Part shown: positions 57,413 through 64,000 of the stretch, one piece after another | How positions within the stretch are numbered: the stretch's first letter is position 1 | Layout of the letters: each line of letters starts with the position of its first letter | DNA from: Pseudomonas sp. W4I3 | GTDB taxonomy: Bacteria > Pseudomonadota > Gammaproteobacteria > Pseudomonadales > Pseudomonadaceae | Reading direction: 5' to 3' | NCBI RefSeq assembly: GCF_030816195.1 | Contig: NZ_JAUSXS010000001.1 | Span: forward strand, 248,001 to 312,000 | Length of the DNA: 64,000 nucleotides | The notes under the pieces: model-generated | The model's input: the letters and a program-made list of their open reading frames with translations, nothing else | The model's database searches: none | Told to the model about the DNA's origin: nothing | Program-made: the position numbers and the translations under genes

Positions 57413-58339
57413 TTATTTCTGCTTTTCAAACCGATAGAACAGGTTCGGCTCACTGACGATGTACAGCGTACCGCTCTCGTCCATGGTCACGCCTTCGGCA
57501 CGCGGGATGGTGCCCTTGAGGCCGTTGAAACCGCCCAGCAGGGTCATGAAGCTGACTTGCTCACCCGTTTCATCCAGTTCCAACAGCAGATGGGAGTCAG
57601 CCGACAGCACCAGCAAATGCCCGGTACGTGGGTCGATGGCCAAGGCGGAAAGGTTGCGCACGTCCAGTTCGGTGCTGGCCCGTTTCTGTTTGTCGCCGGT
57701 CAGCGCCTGGCTACCGTCGCTCTTCCAGGTAAACAGGGCCGGCGGGCGCTCTTCGCCCAGCACCAGTTGCTGGTTGCGCTTGTCCCAGGTGATCGCTTCA
57801 AAGGCCTTGTTCTGGTCTTTGGACGGGCCCAGGTCATAGCTGGGGAAATCGGCCTTGTTCAACGCGGTGGTGCTGGCGTCAACCTTGACGATGGTCAGGC
57901 TGTGTTCGCGCTCGTCGACCACGGCCAACAGGCCATTTTCCATCACCGTCACGCCTTCCGGATTGTTCCAGCCATTGAGCGGCATCTTGCGCAGCACGTC
58001 GCCTTGCAGACTCAGTTCCACCAGGAACGGGTTCTTGCCCATCACGGAAAACAGGGTTTTGGTATGGGGGTTGTAGGACAGGTCCGAGGCCTCATCCTTT
58101 TCCATACCCGGCAGCAGCTTGGCATCGATGACCGCGTGATAGTCCGGCAGCCACACACTCTCCCGGCGTTCGGCCGGGCTTTCGAAACGCTCCAGCACCC
58201 ACAACACACCGCGATCATCCCAGTGCATGGCCCAGGCGATGCCATACAGGATGGCACCGGCCAGAAACACCCAGGAATACCAGCGCATGGTCAAACGTGA
58301 GCGAAGCGTAGGTTTGGAAGTGGGCAGAGGCACGGCCAT
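57413..58339 (-). CDS. SdiA-regulated domain protein, copy 2
   Basis: A 308-residue paralog of the gene at 56383: a membrane anchor (WYSWVFLAGAILYGIAWAM) then a beta-propeller with FSVMGKNPFLVELSLQG, LLAVVDEREHSL and LYIVSEPNLFYRF. It is 121 bases upstream of copy 1 on the same strand. ATG 58339 (MAVPLPTSKP) chosen. The pair probably arose by tandem duplication and then diverged; the order of blades is the same in both. Confidence 0.8.
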   Translation of the reverse strand: MAVPLPTSKPTLRSRLTMRWYSWVFLAGAILYGIAWAMHWDDRGVLWVLERFESPAERRESVWLPDYHAVIDAKLLPGMEKDEASDLSYNPHTKTLFSVMGKNPFLVELSLQGDVLRKMPLNGWNNPEGVTVMENGLLAVVDEREHSLTIVKVDASTTALNKADFPSYDLGPSKDQNKAFEAITWDKRNQQLVLGEERPPALFTWKSDGSQALTGDKQKRASTELDVRNLSALAIDPRTGHLLVLSADSHLLLELDETGEQVSFMTLLGGFNGLKGTIPRAEGVTMDESGTLYIVSEPNLFYRFEKQK

Positions 58340-58464
58340 TGAGGGCTTTTTCCGGAAGTCAGCTGTAGGGAATAGCACAGGACCCAAAGGCCTGCGTGCA
58401 AGAAGCTGGAATTATGCGGATGGCGTGTGAAAAAAATGCAAAACCAAGAATGTACACAGAACTC

Positions 58465-58494
58465 ATGTGGGAGGGGGCTTGCCCCCTCCCACAT
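58465..58494. terminator. Solo REP palindrome
   Basis: ATGTGGGAGGGGGC - TT - GCCCCCTCCCACAT, perfect, followed by TTTTT. It lies 12 bases before the stop of the FAH-family gene, in the gap between two genes of the same strand, so it can end the FAH transcript. Confidence 0.7.
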
Positions 58495-58506
58495 TTTTAA
58501 TGTCAC

Positions 58507-59172
58507 TTAGCGAACAACGCTCTCGAAGCGATTCACGCCCGACAACTCCAGCACCAGCTCATCACCGACATTCAGCGGCCCTACGCCAGCCGGCGTGCCG
58601 GTCAGGATCACGTCACCCGCCTGCAGCGAGAAGCAACCGGCCATGTGCTGGATCATCGGCACGATCGGGTTGAGCATCTGCGCGCTGTTGCCGTCCTGAC
58701 GGACTTCGCCGTTGATGGTCAGGCGAATGCCGATATCAGTCACGTCCGCAAAGGTGCTGCCGACCACGAAAGGTGCGATCACCGCAGCGCCGTCGAACGA
58801 CTTGGCGATCTCCCACGGCAGGCCCTTGGCTTTCAACTCGGCCTGTTTGTCGCGCAGAGTCAGGTCCAGGGCCGGCGCGAAGCCGGAGATGGCGTCCAAC
58901 ACTTCTTCACGACTTGGCTTGTTCGACAACGGCTTGCCGATCAACACGGCGATTTCCGCTTCGTAATGCACCGAACCGCGCTCGACAGGAATGCTGAAAC
59001 CGCCTTCCAGCGGCACCACGCAACTGCCCGGCTTGATGAACAGCAACGGCTCGGTCGGCACCGGGTTGTCCAGTTCCTTGGCGTGTTCGGCGTAGTTACG
59101 CCCGATACACACCACTTTACCCACTGGAAAGTGGATGTTGGTGCCGTCGACATACTTGTGCTGGTAGCTCAT
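58507..59172 (-). CDS. Fumarylacetoacetate hydrolase family protein
   Basis: A 221-residue protein of the FAH superfamily (YcgM/FAHD1-like, acylpyruvase or oxaloacetate decarboxylase activity in relatives). Signatures: VVCIGRNYAEHAKEL, SVHYEAEIAVLIGK (metal-binding Glu pair), TGTPAGVGPLNVGD. Full length for the short subgroup. It is 24 bases downstream of the D-2-hydroxyglutarate dehydrogenase gene on the same strand, so probably cotranscribed with it. Confidence 0.87.
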   Translation of the reverse strand: MSYQHKYVDGTNIHFPVGKVVCIGRNYAEHAKELDNPVPTEPLLFIKPGSCVVPLEGGFSIPVERGSVHYEAEIAVLIGKPLSNKPSREEVLDAISGFAPALDLTLRDKQAELKAKGLPWEIAKSFDGAAVIAPFVVGSTFADVTDIGIRLTINGEVRQDGNSAQMLNPIVPMIQHMAGCFSLQAGDVILTGTPAGVGPLNVGDELVLELSGVNRFESVVR

Positions 59173-59196
59173 GGAACGACTCCTTAAAAAGCGTCC

Positions 59197-60591
59197 TTAA
59201 ACAGCGAAGATCTTGCCTGGGTTCATGATCCCGTTAGGGTCGAACACCGCTTTCACGGCCTTCATGTATTCGATTTCAACCGGCGAGCGGCTGTAGGTCA
59301 GGTAATCGCGCTTGGTCATGCCCACGCCGTGTTCGGCGGAGATCGAGCCGTTGTATTTGGCCACGGTCTCGAACACCCACTTGTTCACGGTGGCGCACTT
59401 GGCGAAGAACTCGTCCTTGCTCAGGGTCTCCGGCTTGAGGATGTTCAGGTGCAGGTTACCGTCGCCAATGTGGCCGAACCAGACGATTTCGAAATCCGGG
59501 TAGTGCTCGCCGACGATCGCGTCAATCTCGCTCAGGAATGCCGGCACTTTGGAAACTGTTACCGAAATATCGTTCTTGTACGGGGTCCAGTGGGAAATCG
59601 TCTCGGAGATGTACTCGCGCAGCTTCCACAGGTTGTGCAGCTGGGTCTCGCTCTGGCTCATCACGCCGTCCAGCACCCAGCCTTGCTCGACGCAGTGCTC
59701 AAAGGTTTCCAGGGCGTGATTGGCGACTTCCTCGGTGGTGGCTTCGAATTCCAGCAGTGCGTAGAACGGACAGTCGGTTTCGAACGGCGCCGGCACATCG
59801 CCACGACCGAGAACTTTGGCCAGGGCCTTGTCGGAAAAGAACTCGAACGCGGTCAGGTCCAGCTTGCTCTGGAAGGCGTGCAGCACCGGCATGATCGAAT
59901 CGAAGTCGGTGGTACCGAGCACCATGGCGGTCAGGTTTTTCGGCGCGCGGTCCAGGCGCATGGTGGCTTCCACCACGAAGCCCAGGGTGCCTTCGGCGCC
60001 GATGAACAGCTGACGCATGTCGTAGCCGGTGGCGTTCTTGATCAGGTCGCGGTTCAGTTCCAGCACATCGCCCTTGCCGGTAACAACCTTCATCCCGGCC
60101 ACCCAGTTACGGGTCATGCCGTAGCGAATCACCTTGATCCCGCCGGCATTGGTGCCGATGTTGCCGCCAATCTGGCTGGAACCGGACGATGCGAAGTCCA
60201 CCGGGTAGTACAACCCGTTTTCTTCGGCGACGTTCTGCAATTGCTTGGTGACCACGCCCGGCTGGCACACCGCGGTGCGGTCGGTGAGGTTCACGTCGAG
60301 GATCTGGTTCATATAGTCGAACGACACCACCACTTCGCCATTTGCCGCCACCGCCGCCGCTGACAGGCCTGTGCGACCACCGGATGGCACCAACGCCACC
60401 TTGTGTGTATTGGCCCAACGGACGATGGCCTGCACCTGCTCGGTGGTCTTGGGGAAGACAATGGCGGTGGGCGCCGGAGCGAAGTGCTTGGTCCAATCCT
60501 TGCCGTAAGTCTCCAGGGAGTCGGCGTCGGTCAGCACTTTGCCGGGCTCAACCAGGGTCTTCAGCTCATCAATCAGGGCAGGATGGGTCAT
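59197..60591 (-). CDS. FAD-linked D-2-hydroxyglutarate dehydrogenase
   Basis: A 464-residue FAD-binding type 4 oxidoreductase (PA0317 place). VPSGGRTGLSAAAVA and SSGSSQIGGNIGTNAGG bind FAD; GHIGDGNLHLNI and ISAEHGVGMTKRDYL give the metal and substrate residues of the D-2-hydroxyacid branch. Divergent placement from serA fits the described coupling in Pseudomonas, where SerA reduces 2-ketoglutarate to D-2-hydroxyglutarate and this enzyme re-oxidises it, pulling serine synthesis. ATG 60591 (MTHPALIDELKT) preferred over 60621. Confidence 0.9.
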   Translation of the reverse strand: MTHPALIDELKTLVEPGKVLTDADSLETYGKDWTKHFAPAPTAIVFPKTTEQVQAIVRWANTHKVALVPSGGRTGLSAAAVAANGEVVVSFDYMNQILDVNLTDRTAVCQPGVVTKQLQNVAEENGLYYPVDFASSGSSQIGGNIGTNAGGIKVIRYGMTRNWVAGMKVVTGKGDVLELNRDLIKNATGYDMRQLFIGAEGTLGFVVEATMRLDRAPKNLTAMVLGTTDFDSIMPVLHAFQSKLDLTAFEFFSDKALAKVLGRGDVPAPFETDCPFYALLEFEATTEEVANHALETFEHCVEQGWVLDGVMSQSETQLHNLWKLREYISETISHWTPYKNDISVTVSKVPAFLSEIDAIVGEHYPDFEIVWFGHIGDGNLHLNILKPETLSKDEFFAKCATVNKWVFETVAKYNGSISAEHGVGMTKRDYLTYSRSPVEIEYMKAVKAVFDPNGIMNPGKIFAV

Positions 60592-60666
60592 CGACAGAAC
60601 TCTCGAACAATTCATGGTCATCCTGAGAACGCTTCACGTCGCAGGAATAGGTGTTTAGCGGGGCGC

Positions 60667-60680
60667 GTATGCTAGCATAC
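60667..60680. promoter_or_regulatory. Perfect 14-bp palindrome in the serA divergent promoter region
   Basis: GTATGCTAGCATAC is exactly self-complementary. It offers TATGCT, a -10-like hexamer, on both strands. On the minus strand it is preceded by TTGGGC at an 18-base spacing, a plausible promoter for the dehydrogenase gene. It could also be a regulator site; no regulator is known to me. Confidence 0.45.
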
Positions 60681-60796
60681 CGCCCCCGCAGGACAGAGCC
60701 CAAGGGCGTTTCTGCGGTGACGGCTTTCCTGCCGTCCGGGTCAGCTTAAGTGATCCGACTCCCTGCCATTTTTCTCCGGGATACAGGTTTACGCAG

Positions 60797-62026
60797 ATGA
60801 GCAAGACTTCTCTCGATAAGAGCAAGATCAAGTTCCTTCTTCTGGAAGGCGTCCACCCATCGGCTGTCGACGTTCTGAAAGCCGCCGGGTACACCAGCAT
60901 TGAGTACATCACCAGTTCTCTGCCGGAAGCCCAGCTCAAGGAAAAGATCGCCGACGCGCACTTTATCGGCATTCGCTCCCGCACTCAGCTGACCGAAGAG
61001 ATCTTCGACCACGCCAAGAAACTCGTGGCGGTCGGCTGCTTCTGCATCGGCACCAACCAGGTCGACCTCAACGCAGCGCGCGAGCGCGGCATCGCGGTGT
61101 TCAACGCACCGTACTCCAACACCCGTTCCGTCGCGGAGCTGGTGCTGGCCGAGGCCATCCTGCTGCTGCGCGGTATCCCGGAGAAGAACGCGTCCTGCCA
61201 CCGTGGCGGCTGGATCAAGAGCGCAGCCAATTCCTTCGAAATCCGTGGCAAGAAGCTGGGTATCGTCGGTTACGGTTCGATCGGCACGCAGCTGTCGGTA
61301 CTGGCTGAAGGCCTGGGCATGCAGGTGTTCTTCTACGACACCCTGACCAAGCTGCCATTGGGCAACGCCACCCAGGTGTCGAGCCTGACCGAACTGCTGG
61401 GCATGTCCGATATCGTCACCCTGCACGTTCCGGAAACCGCTGAGACCCAGTGGATGATCGGCGAGAAGGAAATCCGCGCCATCAAGAAGGGCGGGATCCT
61501 GATCAACGCCGCGCGCGGTACCGTGGTCGAGCTGGACGCCCTGGCCGACGCGATCAAGGACAAGCACCTGATCGGCGCCGCCATCGACGTGTTCCCGGTA
61601 GAGCCACGCTCCAACGACGACATCTTCGAAAGCCCGCTGCGCGGCCTGGACAACGTGATCCTGACCCCGCACATCGGCGGCTCCACCGCTGAAGCCCAGG
61701 CGAACATTGGCCTGGAAGTGTCGGAAAAGCTGGTCAAGTACAGCGACAACGGTACCTCGGTATCGTCGGTGAACTTCCCGGAAGTGGCCCTGCCGGCTCA
61801 CCCTGGCAAGCACCGTCTGCTGCACATCCACCAGAACATTCCGGGTGTGATGATGGAGATCAACAAGGTCTTCGCGGAAAACGGCATCAACATCTCCGGT
61901 CAGTTCCTGCAGACCAACGAGAAGGTCGGCTACGTGGTGATCGACGTCGACGCCGAGTACTCGGACCTGGCGCAAGAGAAGCTGCAGCACATCAACGGCA
62001 CTATCCGTAGCCGGGTGTTGTTTTAA
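60797..62026 (+). CDS. serA: D-3-phosphoglycerate dehydrogenase SerA
   Basis: A 409-residue enzyme catalysing the first step of serine synthesis. The Rossmann motif GIVGYGSIGTQL, catalytic Arg in AARGTVVEL, and Glu/His in VFPVEP and LTPHIGGSTAEAQ are present. A C-terminal ACT domain (about residues 338-409, NIPGVMMEINKVFAENGIN) fits the E. coli-type, serine-inhibited enzyme. Related enzymes also reduce 2-ketoglutarate. Divergent from the D-2-hydroxyglutarate dehydrogenase gene. Confidence 0.97.
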   Translation: MSKTSLDKSKIKFLLLEGVHPSAVDVLKAAGYTSIEYITSSLPEAQLKEKIADAHFIGIRSRTQLTEEIFDHAKKLVAVGCFCIGTNQVDLNAARERGIAVFNAPYSNTRSVAELVLAEAILLLRGIPEKNASCHRGGWIKSAANSFEIRGKKLGIVGYGSIGTQLSVLAEGLGMQVFFYDTLTKLPLGNATQVSSLTELLGMSDIVTLHVPETAETQWMIGEKEIRAIKKGGILINAARGTVVELDALADAIKDKHLIGAAIDVFPVEPRSNDDIFESPLRGLDNVILTPHIGGSTAEAQANIGLEVSEKLVKYSDNGTSVSSVNFPEVALPAHPGKHRLLHIHQNIPGVMMEINKVFAENGINISGQFLQTNEKVGYVVIDVDAEYSDLAQEKLQHINGTIRSRVLF

Positions 62027-62042
62027 GAGCAGTTGTAAGCGG

Positions 62043-62091
62043 CAAGTTGCAAGCGGCAAGATAAAAGCTGTCGCTTGCAGCTTGTAACTTG
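62043..62091. repeat. CTTGCAGCTTG-type inverted repeat after serA
   Basis: Arms of 18 bases, CAAGTTGCAAGCGGCAAG and CTTGCAGCTTGTAACTTG, pair in 16 of 18 positions around a 13-base loop. It resembles the element at 31953. It is followed by a true terminator. Confidence 0.65.
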
Positions 62092-62102
62092 AAGCTTGCA
62101 GC

Positions 62103-62139
62103 AAAAAAAACGGGAGCCCCGCAAGGGACTCCCGTTTTT
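62103..62139. terminator. Bidirectional terminator between serA and the DUF4399 gene
   Basis: ACGGGAG with CCCC, loop GCAA, then GGGA and CTCCCGT: a near-perfect stem flanked by eight A on the left and seven T on the right, so it works for both strands. The T run merges into the stop codon of the minus-strand DUF4399 gene. Confidence 0.9.
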
Positions 62140-62580
62140 TTATTTCACATTAACCGTGATGACTTTCGAGGCTACAGTCGGGTCGAACTGCATGTGCAGC
62201 TTGTCACCGGCCACCAGTTGCAAGGTGTGCTTGCCGGGCGTCAGGGTCAATTCGGTTTCGGTCTGGGCCTTGCCGTAGTGGATAACGGTGTCGGTGGCCG
62301 GAATCGGCAGTTTCGCATCCGGCAAGTCTTTCTGGTCGATCAGCAGGTGGTGGTGGCCGGTGCCCGCCGTCTGGTCGGTGGCCGGCGCCAGTTTCAGGCC
62401 TTCCATGCCGAATTTCACGGTGAAGGTCTTGTCGACGGTCGCGCCATCTTTAGGCGAGACGATAAACACTTTCGCACCTTCAGGTGGAGCGCTGCGCGGG
62501 ATGCCATCGGCGGCTGTGGCCAACATCGAAGCACCCAGCATCAAGGAGGCCAGGGTTGCACGGGACAAAAGGGCTTTCAT
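62140..62580 (-). CDS. Periplasmic DUF4399 protein
   Basis: A 146-residue exported protein: signal peptide MKALLSRATLASLMLGASM with cleavage near ATA, about residue 22. The mature domain has VFIVSPKDGATVDKTFTVKFGMEG, TGHHHLLID and LHMQFDPTVAS, typical of DUF4399, a small family of unknown function with a His-rich HHHLLID motif that might bind metal. ATG 62580 chosen. It converges on serA across a shared terminator. Confidence 0.85.
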   Translation of the reverse strand: MKALLSRATLASLMLGASMLATAADGIPRSAPPEGAKVFIVSPKDGATVDKTFTVKFGMEGLKLAPATDQTAGTGHHHLLIDQKDLPDAKLPIPATDTVIHYGKAQTETELTLTPGKHTLQLVAGDKLHMQFDPTVASKVITVNVK

Positions 62581-62713
62581 TCGCTTCTCCAGTTTTTTGT
62601 GAAATCTGTAGGGTTCTGACAACTTCGCGACAAATTGCTGTCCAAGGCACTCGACACCATAGCAAAGCAATGCTGAACGGCGTCTCGCCGGTACGAATTC
62701 TTTAGGAGTGACC

Positions 62714-63196
62714 ATGCGCTTTTCGCCTGGGCTGTTACTGTTGCTTCCCCTACTAAGCTCGCTGGCTCACGCCGAGCTGATCGATGACGTCAACGATCGC
62801 GGTGAGCTGCGCATTGCCCTTGAAGCCAACACCCCGCCCTACAATTTCAAGGAAGGCGAGAAACTCACCGGCTTTGAAGTCGAACTGGGTGAACTGCTGG
62901 CCAAGGAAATGGACGTGCGTTCCTCGTTTATCACCACCGATGACGCCGACCTGCTGCCTGGCGTGGCGACCGGCAAATATGACGTGGCGATTAACCATAT
63001 CGCTATGACTGCCGAGCTTGAGGATCAGTTCGATGTCAGCGCGGCTTATCACCACAAGCCTGAGCTGGTGATTCCGTTCCAGAAGGGCAACCCGGCATTC
63101 AAGACGAGCCTGGACGGTGCGTTGAAGCGGGTGAAGGATGATGGCCGATTGAAGGCGTTGGAACAGAAGTGGTTTGAAGGCAATGCACCGCAGTGA
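62714..63196 (+). CDS. Short periplasmic amino-acid-type binding protein lacking lobe II
   Basis: A 160-residue protein with a signal peptide (cleavage after SLAHA, about residue 20). The mature N-terminal part is lobe I of a solute-binding family 3 protein (RGELRIALEANTPPYNFKEG, TGFEVELGELLAKEM, YDVAINHIAMT). It then passes from SAAYHHKPELVIPF directly to the family's usual C-terminal end (SLDGALKRVKDDGRLKALEQKWFEG), so most of lobe II, about 80-90 residues, is missing. The frame is intact. ATG 62714 sits behind AGGAG; a GTG at 62708 overlaps that site and is less likely. Function uncertain. Confidence 0.82.
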   Translation: MRFSPGLLLLLPLLSSLAHAELIDDVNDRGELRIALEANTPPYNFKEGEKLTGFEVELGELLAKEMDVRSSFITTDDADLLPGVATGKYDVAINHIAMTAELEDQFDVSAAYHHKPELVIPFQKGNPAFKTSLDGALKRVKDDGRLKALEQKWFEGNAPQ

Positions 63197-63198
63197 CC

Positions 63199-63230
63199 AA
63201 TGTGGGAGGGGGCAAGCCCCCTCTCACACT
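63199..63230. terminator. Solo REP palindrome, imperfect
   Basis: AATGTGGGAGGGGGC - AA - GCCCCCTCTCACACTTTTT with one or two mismatches. It lies between the convergent binding-protein and 2OG-oxygenase genes. Confidence 0.65.
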
Positions 63231-63255
63231 TTTTGCTCCAGCGTCTCTCAATAGG

Positions 63256-63879
63256 TTAAAACGGCTCGTTGCCACGCCGGCGGAACCAGCCGGTCAGGGA
63301 CAGGCGCTCACGCGTGGCAGGCAGAACTTCGTGGGGCACTTCGCCCGAGAGGAACACCACCAGGCTACCGCCGGTGGGCACCACGTCGTGTTCGAGGCCA
63401 CCCTTGAGGTACATGCGCAACTGGCCGCCGTGTTCAGGCAGCCACGCATCGTTCAGATAGATCACGGCCGAGACCATGCGCCGGTCATCGTCGCGAAAAC
63501 GATCGACATGCTTGAGGTAGAACGCCCCGGGCGGGTACATCGCAAAGTGGCTTTCGAAGTCTTCCAGGCCGAGAAACAGGCCACGGTTCATGGCCAGGCG
63601 CAGGCTGTCCATTACCGCCATGTAGGTGTCGCAGACGGCGGCATCGCCCTCTTCCAGCCATTGAATGTGATCGCCGCGAATCCCCTCGCGAATTTCCTGG
63701 GCCGGCCCGCGCCCCACCGCTGCCGGTGCCAGTTCACCTTGCGCCGCACGTTTACGGCACTCAGTCGCCAGCTCCAGGGTCAGAGCCTGGGGCAGGAAAG
63801 CATTCTGCTGCGACCAGCCTTTTTCGGCCAAGTCGTCGACAATGCGTTGCAGCAGCGGGTGATCGAGGGGTATTTGCAT
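63256..63879 (-). CDS. 2-oxoglutarate/Fe(II)-dependent oxygenase
   Basis: A 207-residue prolyl-4-hydroxylase-like 2OG-Fe(II) oxygenase. The iron triad is HVD in FYLKHVDRF and the distal His in SGEVPHEVLPA; the 2OG-binding Arg follows in TRERLSLTGWFRRR. Substrate unknown; the place fits PA0310. The start is uncertain: ATG 63879 (MQIPLDHPLLQRIV) is most family-like, but ATGs at 63888 and 63897 are also possible and none has a strong ribosome-binding site. Confidence 0.85.
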   Translation of the reverse strand: MQIPLDHPLLQRIVDDLAEKGWSQQNAFLPQALTLELATECRKRAAQGELAPAAVGRGPAQEIREGIRGDHIQWLEEGDAAVCDTYMAVMDSLRLAMNRGLFLGLEDFESHFAMYPPGAFYLKHVDRFRDDDRRMVSAVIYLNDAWLPEHGGQLRMYLKGGLEHDVVPTGGSLVVFLSGEVPHEVLPATRERLSLTGWFRRRGNEPF

Positions 63880-64000
63880 GGCGCGCATAGTATCCATACG
63901 CCTGTGAATCCGACAGCGCCGTCGAGCGTCTGAATACACTTTAGTCAGGTGACTGATAGGACTTCTCGACAAATCCTACGCCCGACACGGACAATAGTGG

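Noticed and set aside
62640..62715. An upstream extension of the DUF4399 gene
   Set aside because: It would place 45 non-conserved residues before a perfectly good signal peptide and would overlap the divergent binding-protein start.

Overview
The window is about 64 kb of high-GC, gene-dense proteobacterial chromosome, almost certainly from the Pseudomonas fluorescens group. The grounds are the protein sequences, a gene order that (from memory) runs collinear with the P. aeruginosa PAO1 region around PA0310-PA0390, and many REP/REPIN palindromes of the type known from P. fluorescens. No tRNA, rRNA, prophage or CRISPR was seen.

Layout. 1-8.6 kb: metX (frameshifted)-metW-DUF4426-rdgB-hemW-DUF3392, then trmB, thiG, thiS and a DUF423 gene on the minus strand, mtgA on the plus strand, and rpoH. 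8.6-11.8 kb: ftsY-ftsE-ftsX, transcribed toward rpoH, with an RpoE-type promoter candidate before rpoH. 12-17.5 kb: a pair of M16 proteases, rsmD, a YheT-type hydrolase and sseA. 17.5-22 kb: the lao locus for long-chain alcohol/aldehyde oxidation (laoR divergent from laoCBA), with laoC frameshifted and a clear operator-in-promoter. 22-29 kb: coaD, ferredoxin, mutM, an HDOD protein, rlmI, a RAYT transposase gene flanked by REPINs, and ilvD. 29-45 kb: a more accessory stretch holding phosphorylcholine phosphatase, a cystine importer, folA, a membrane protein/GTPase pair (DUF2868/DUF3482), a 2-aminoethylphosphonate uptake and oxidation cluster with a LysR regulator, and the cadA/cadR metal efflux pair. 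45-64 kb: thyA, lgt, an NRDE protein, rppH-ptsP, a HAD phosphatase, ilvA, rpiA, the autotransporter aminopeptidase aaaA, two SdiA-regulated-domain paralogs, an FAH-family protein, a D-2-hydroxyglutarate dehydrogenase gene divergent from serA, a DUF4399 protein, a very short periplasmic binding protein and a 2OG-Fe(II) oxygenase.

How the parts work together. The backbone is housekeeping: methionine, thiamine, branched-chain amino acid, serine and folate/thymidylate metabolism, cell-division and SRP-receptor genes, heat-shock sigma factor, DNA and RNA repair/modification, and nitrogen-PTS. Niche functions (alcohol oxidation, phosphonate and phosphorylcholine use, cystine uptake, Cd/Zn/Pb resistance) are inserted into it. 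At least 18 REP elements of two main families punctuate gene ends. One family has a cognate-looking RAYT inside the window. Two genes (rsmD and the LysR gene) take their stop codons from the edge of a REP, and two distant REPINs share the same 14-bp insertion.

Main points for a second look: two single-base frameshifts in genes expected to be intact; the phosphonate cluster, which has a complete PhnZ-like HD oxygenase but no hydroxylase partner in sight; the uncharacterised DUF2868-DUF3482 pair; the lobe-deleted binding protein; and the REPIN/RAYT observations.
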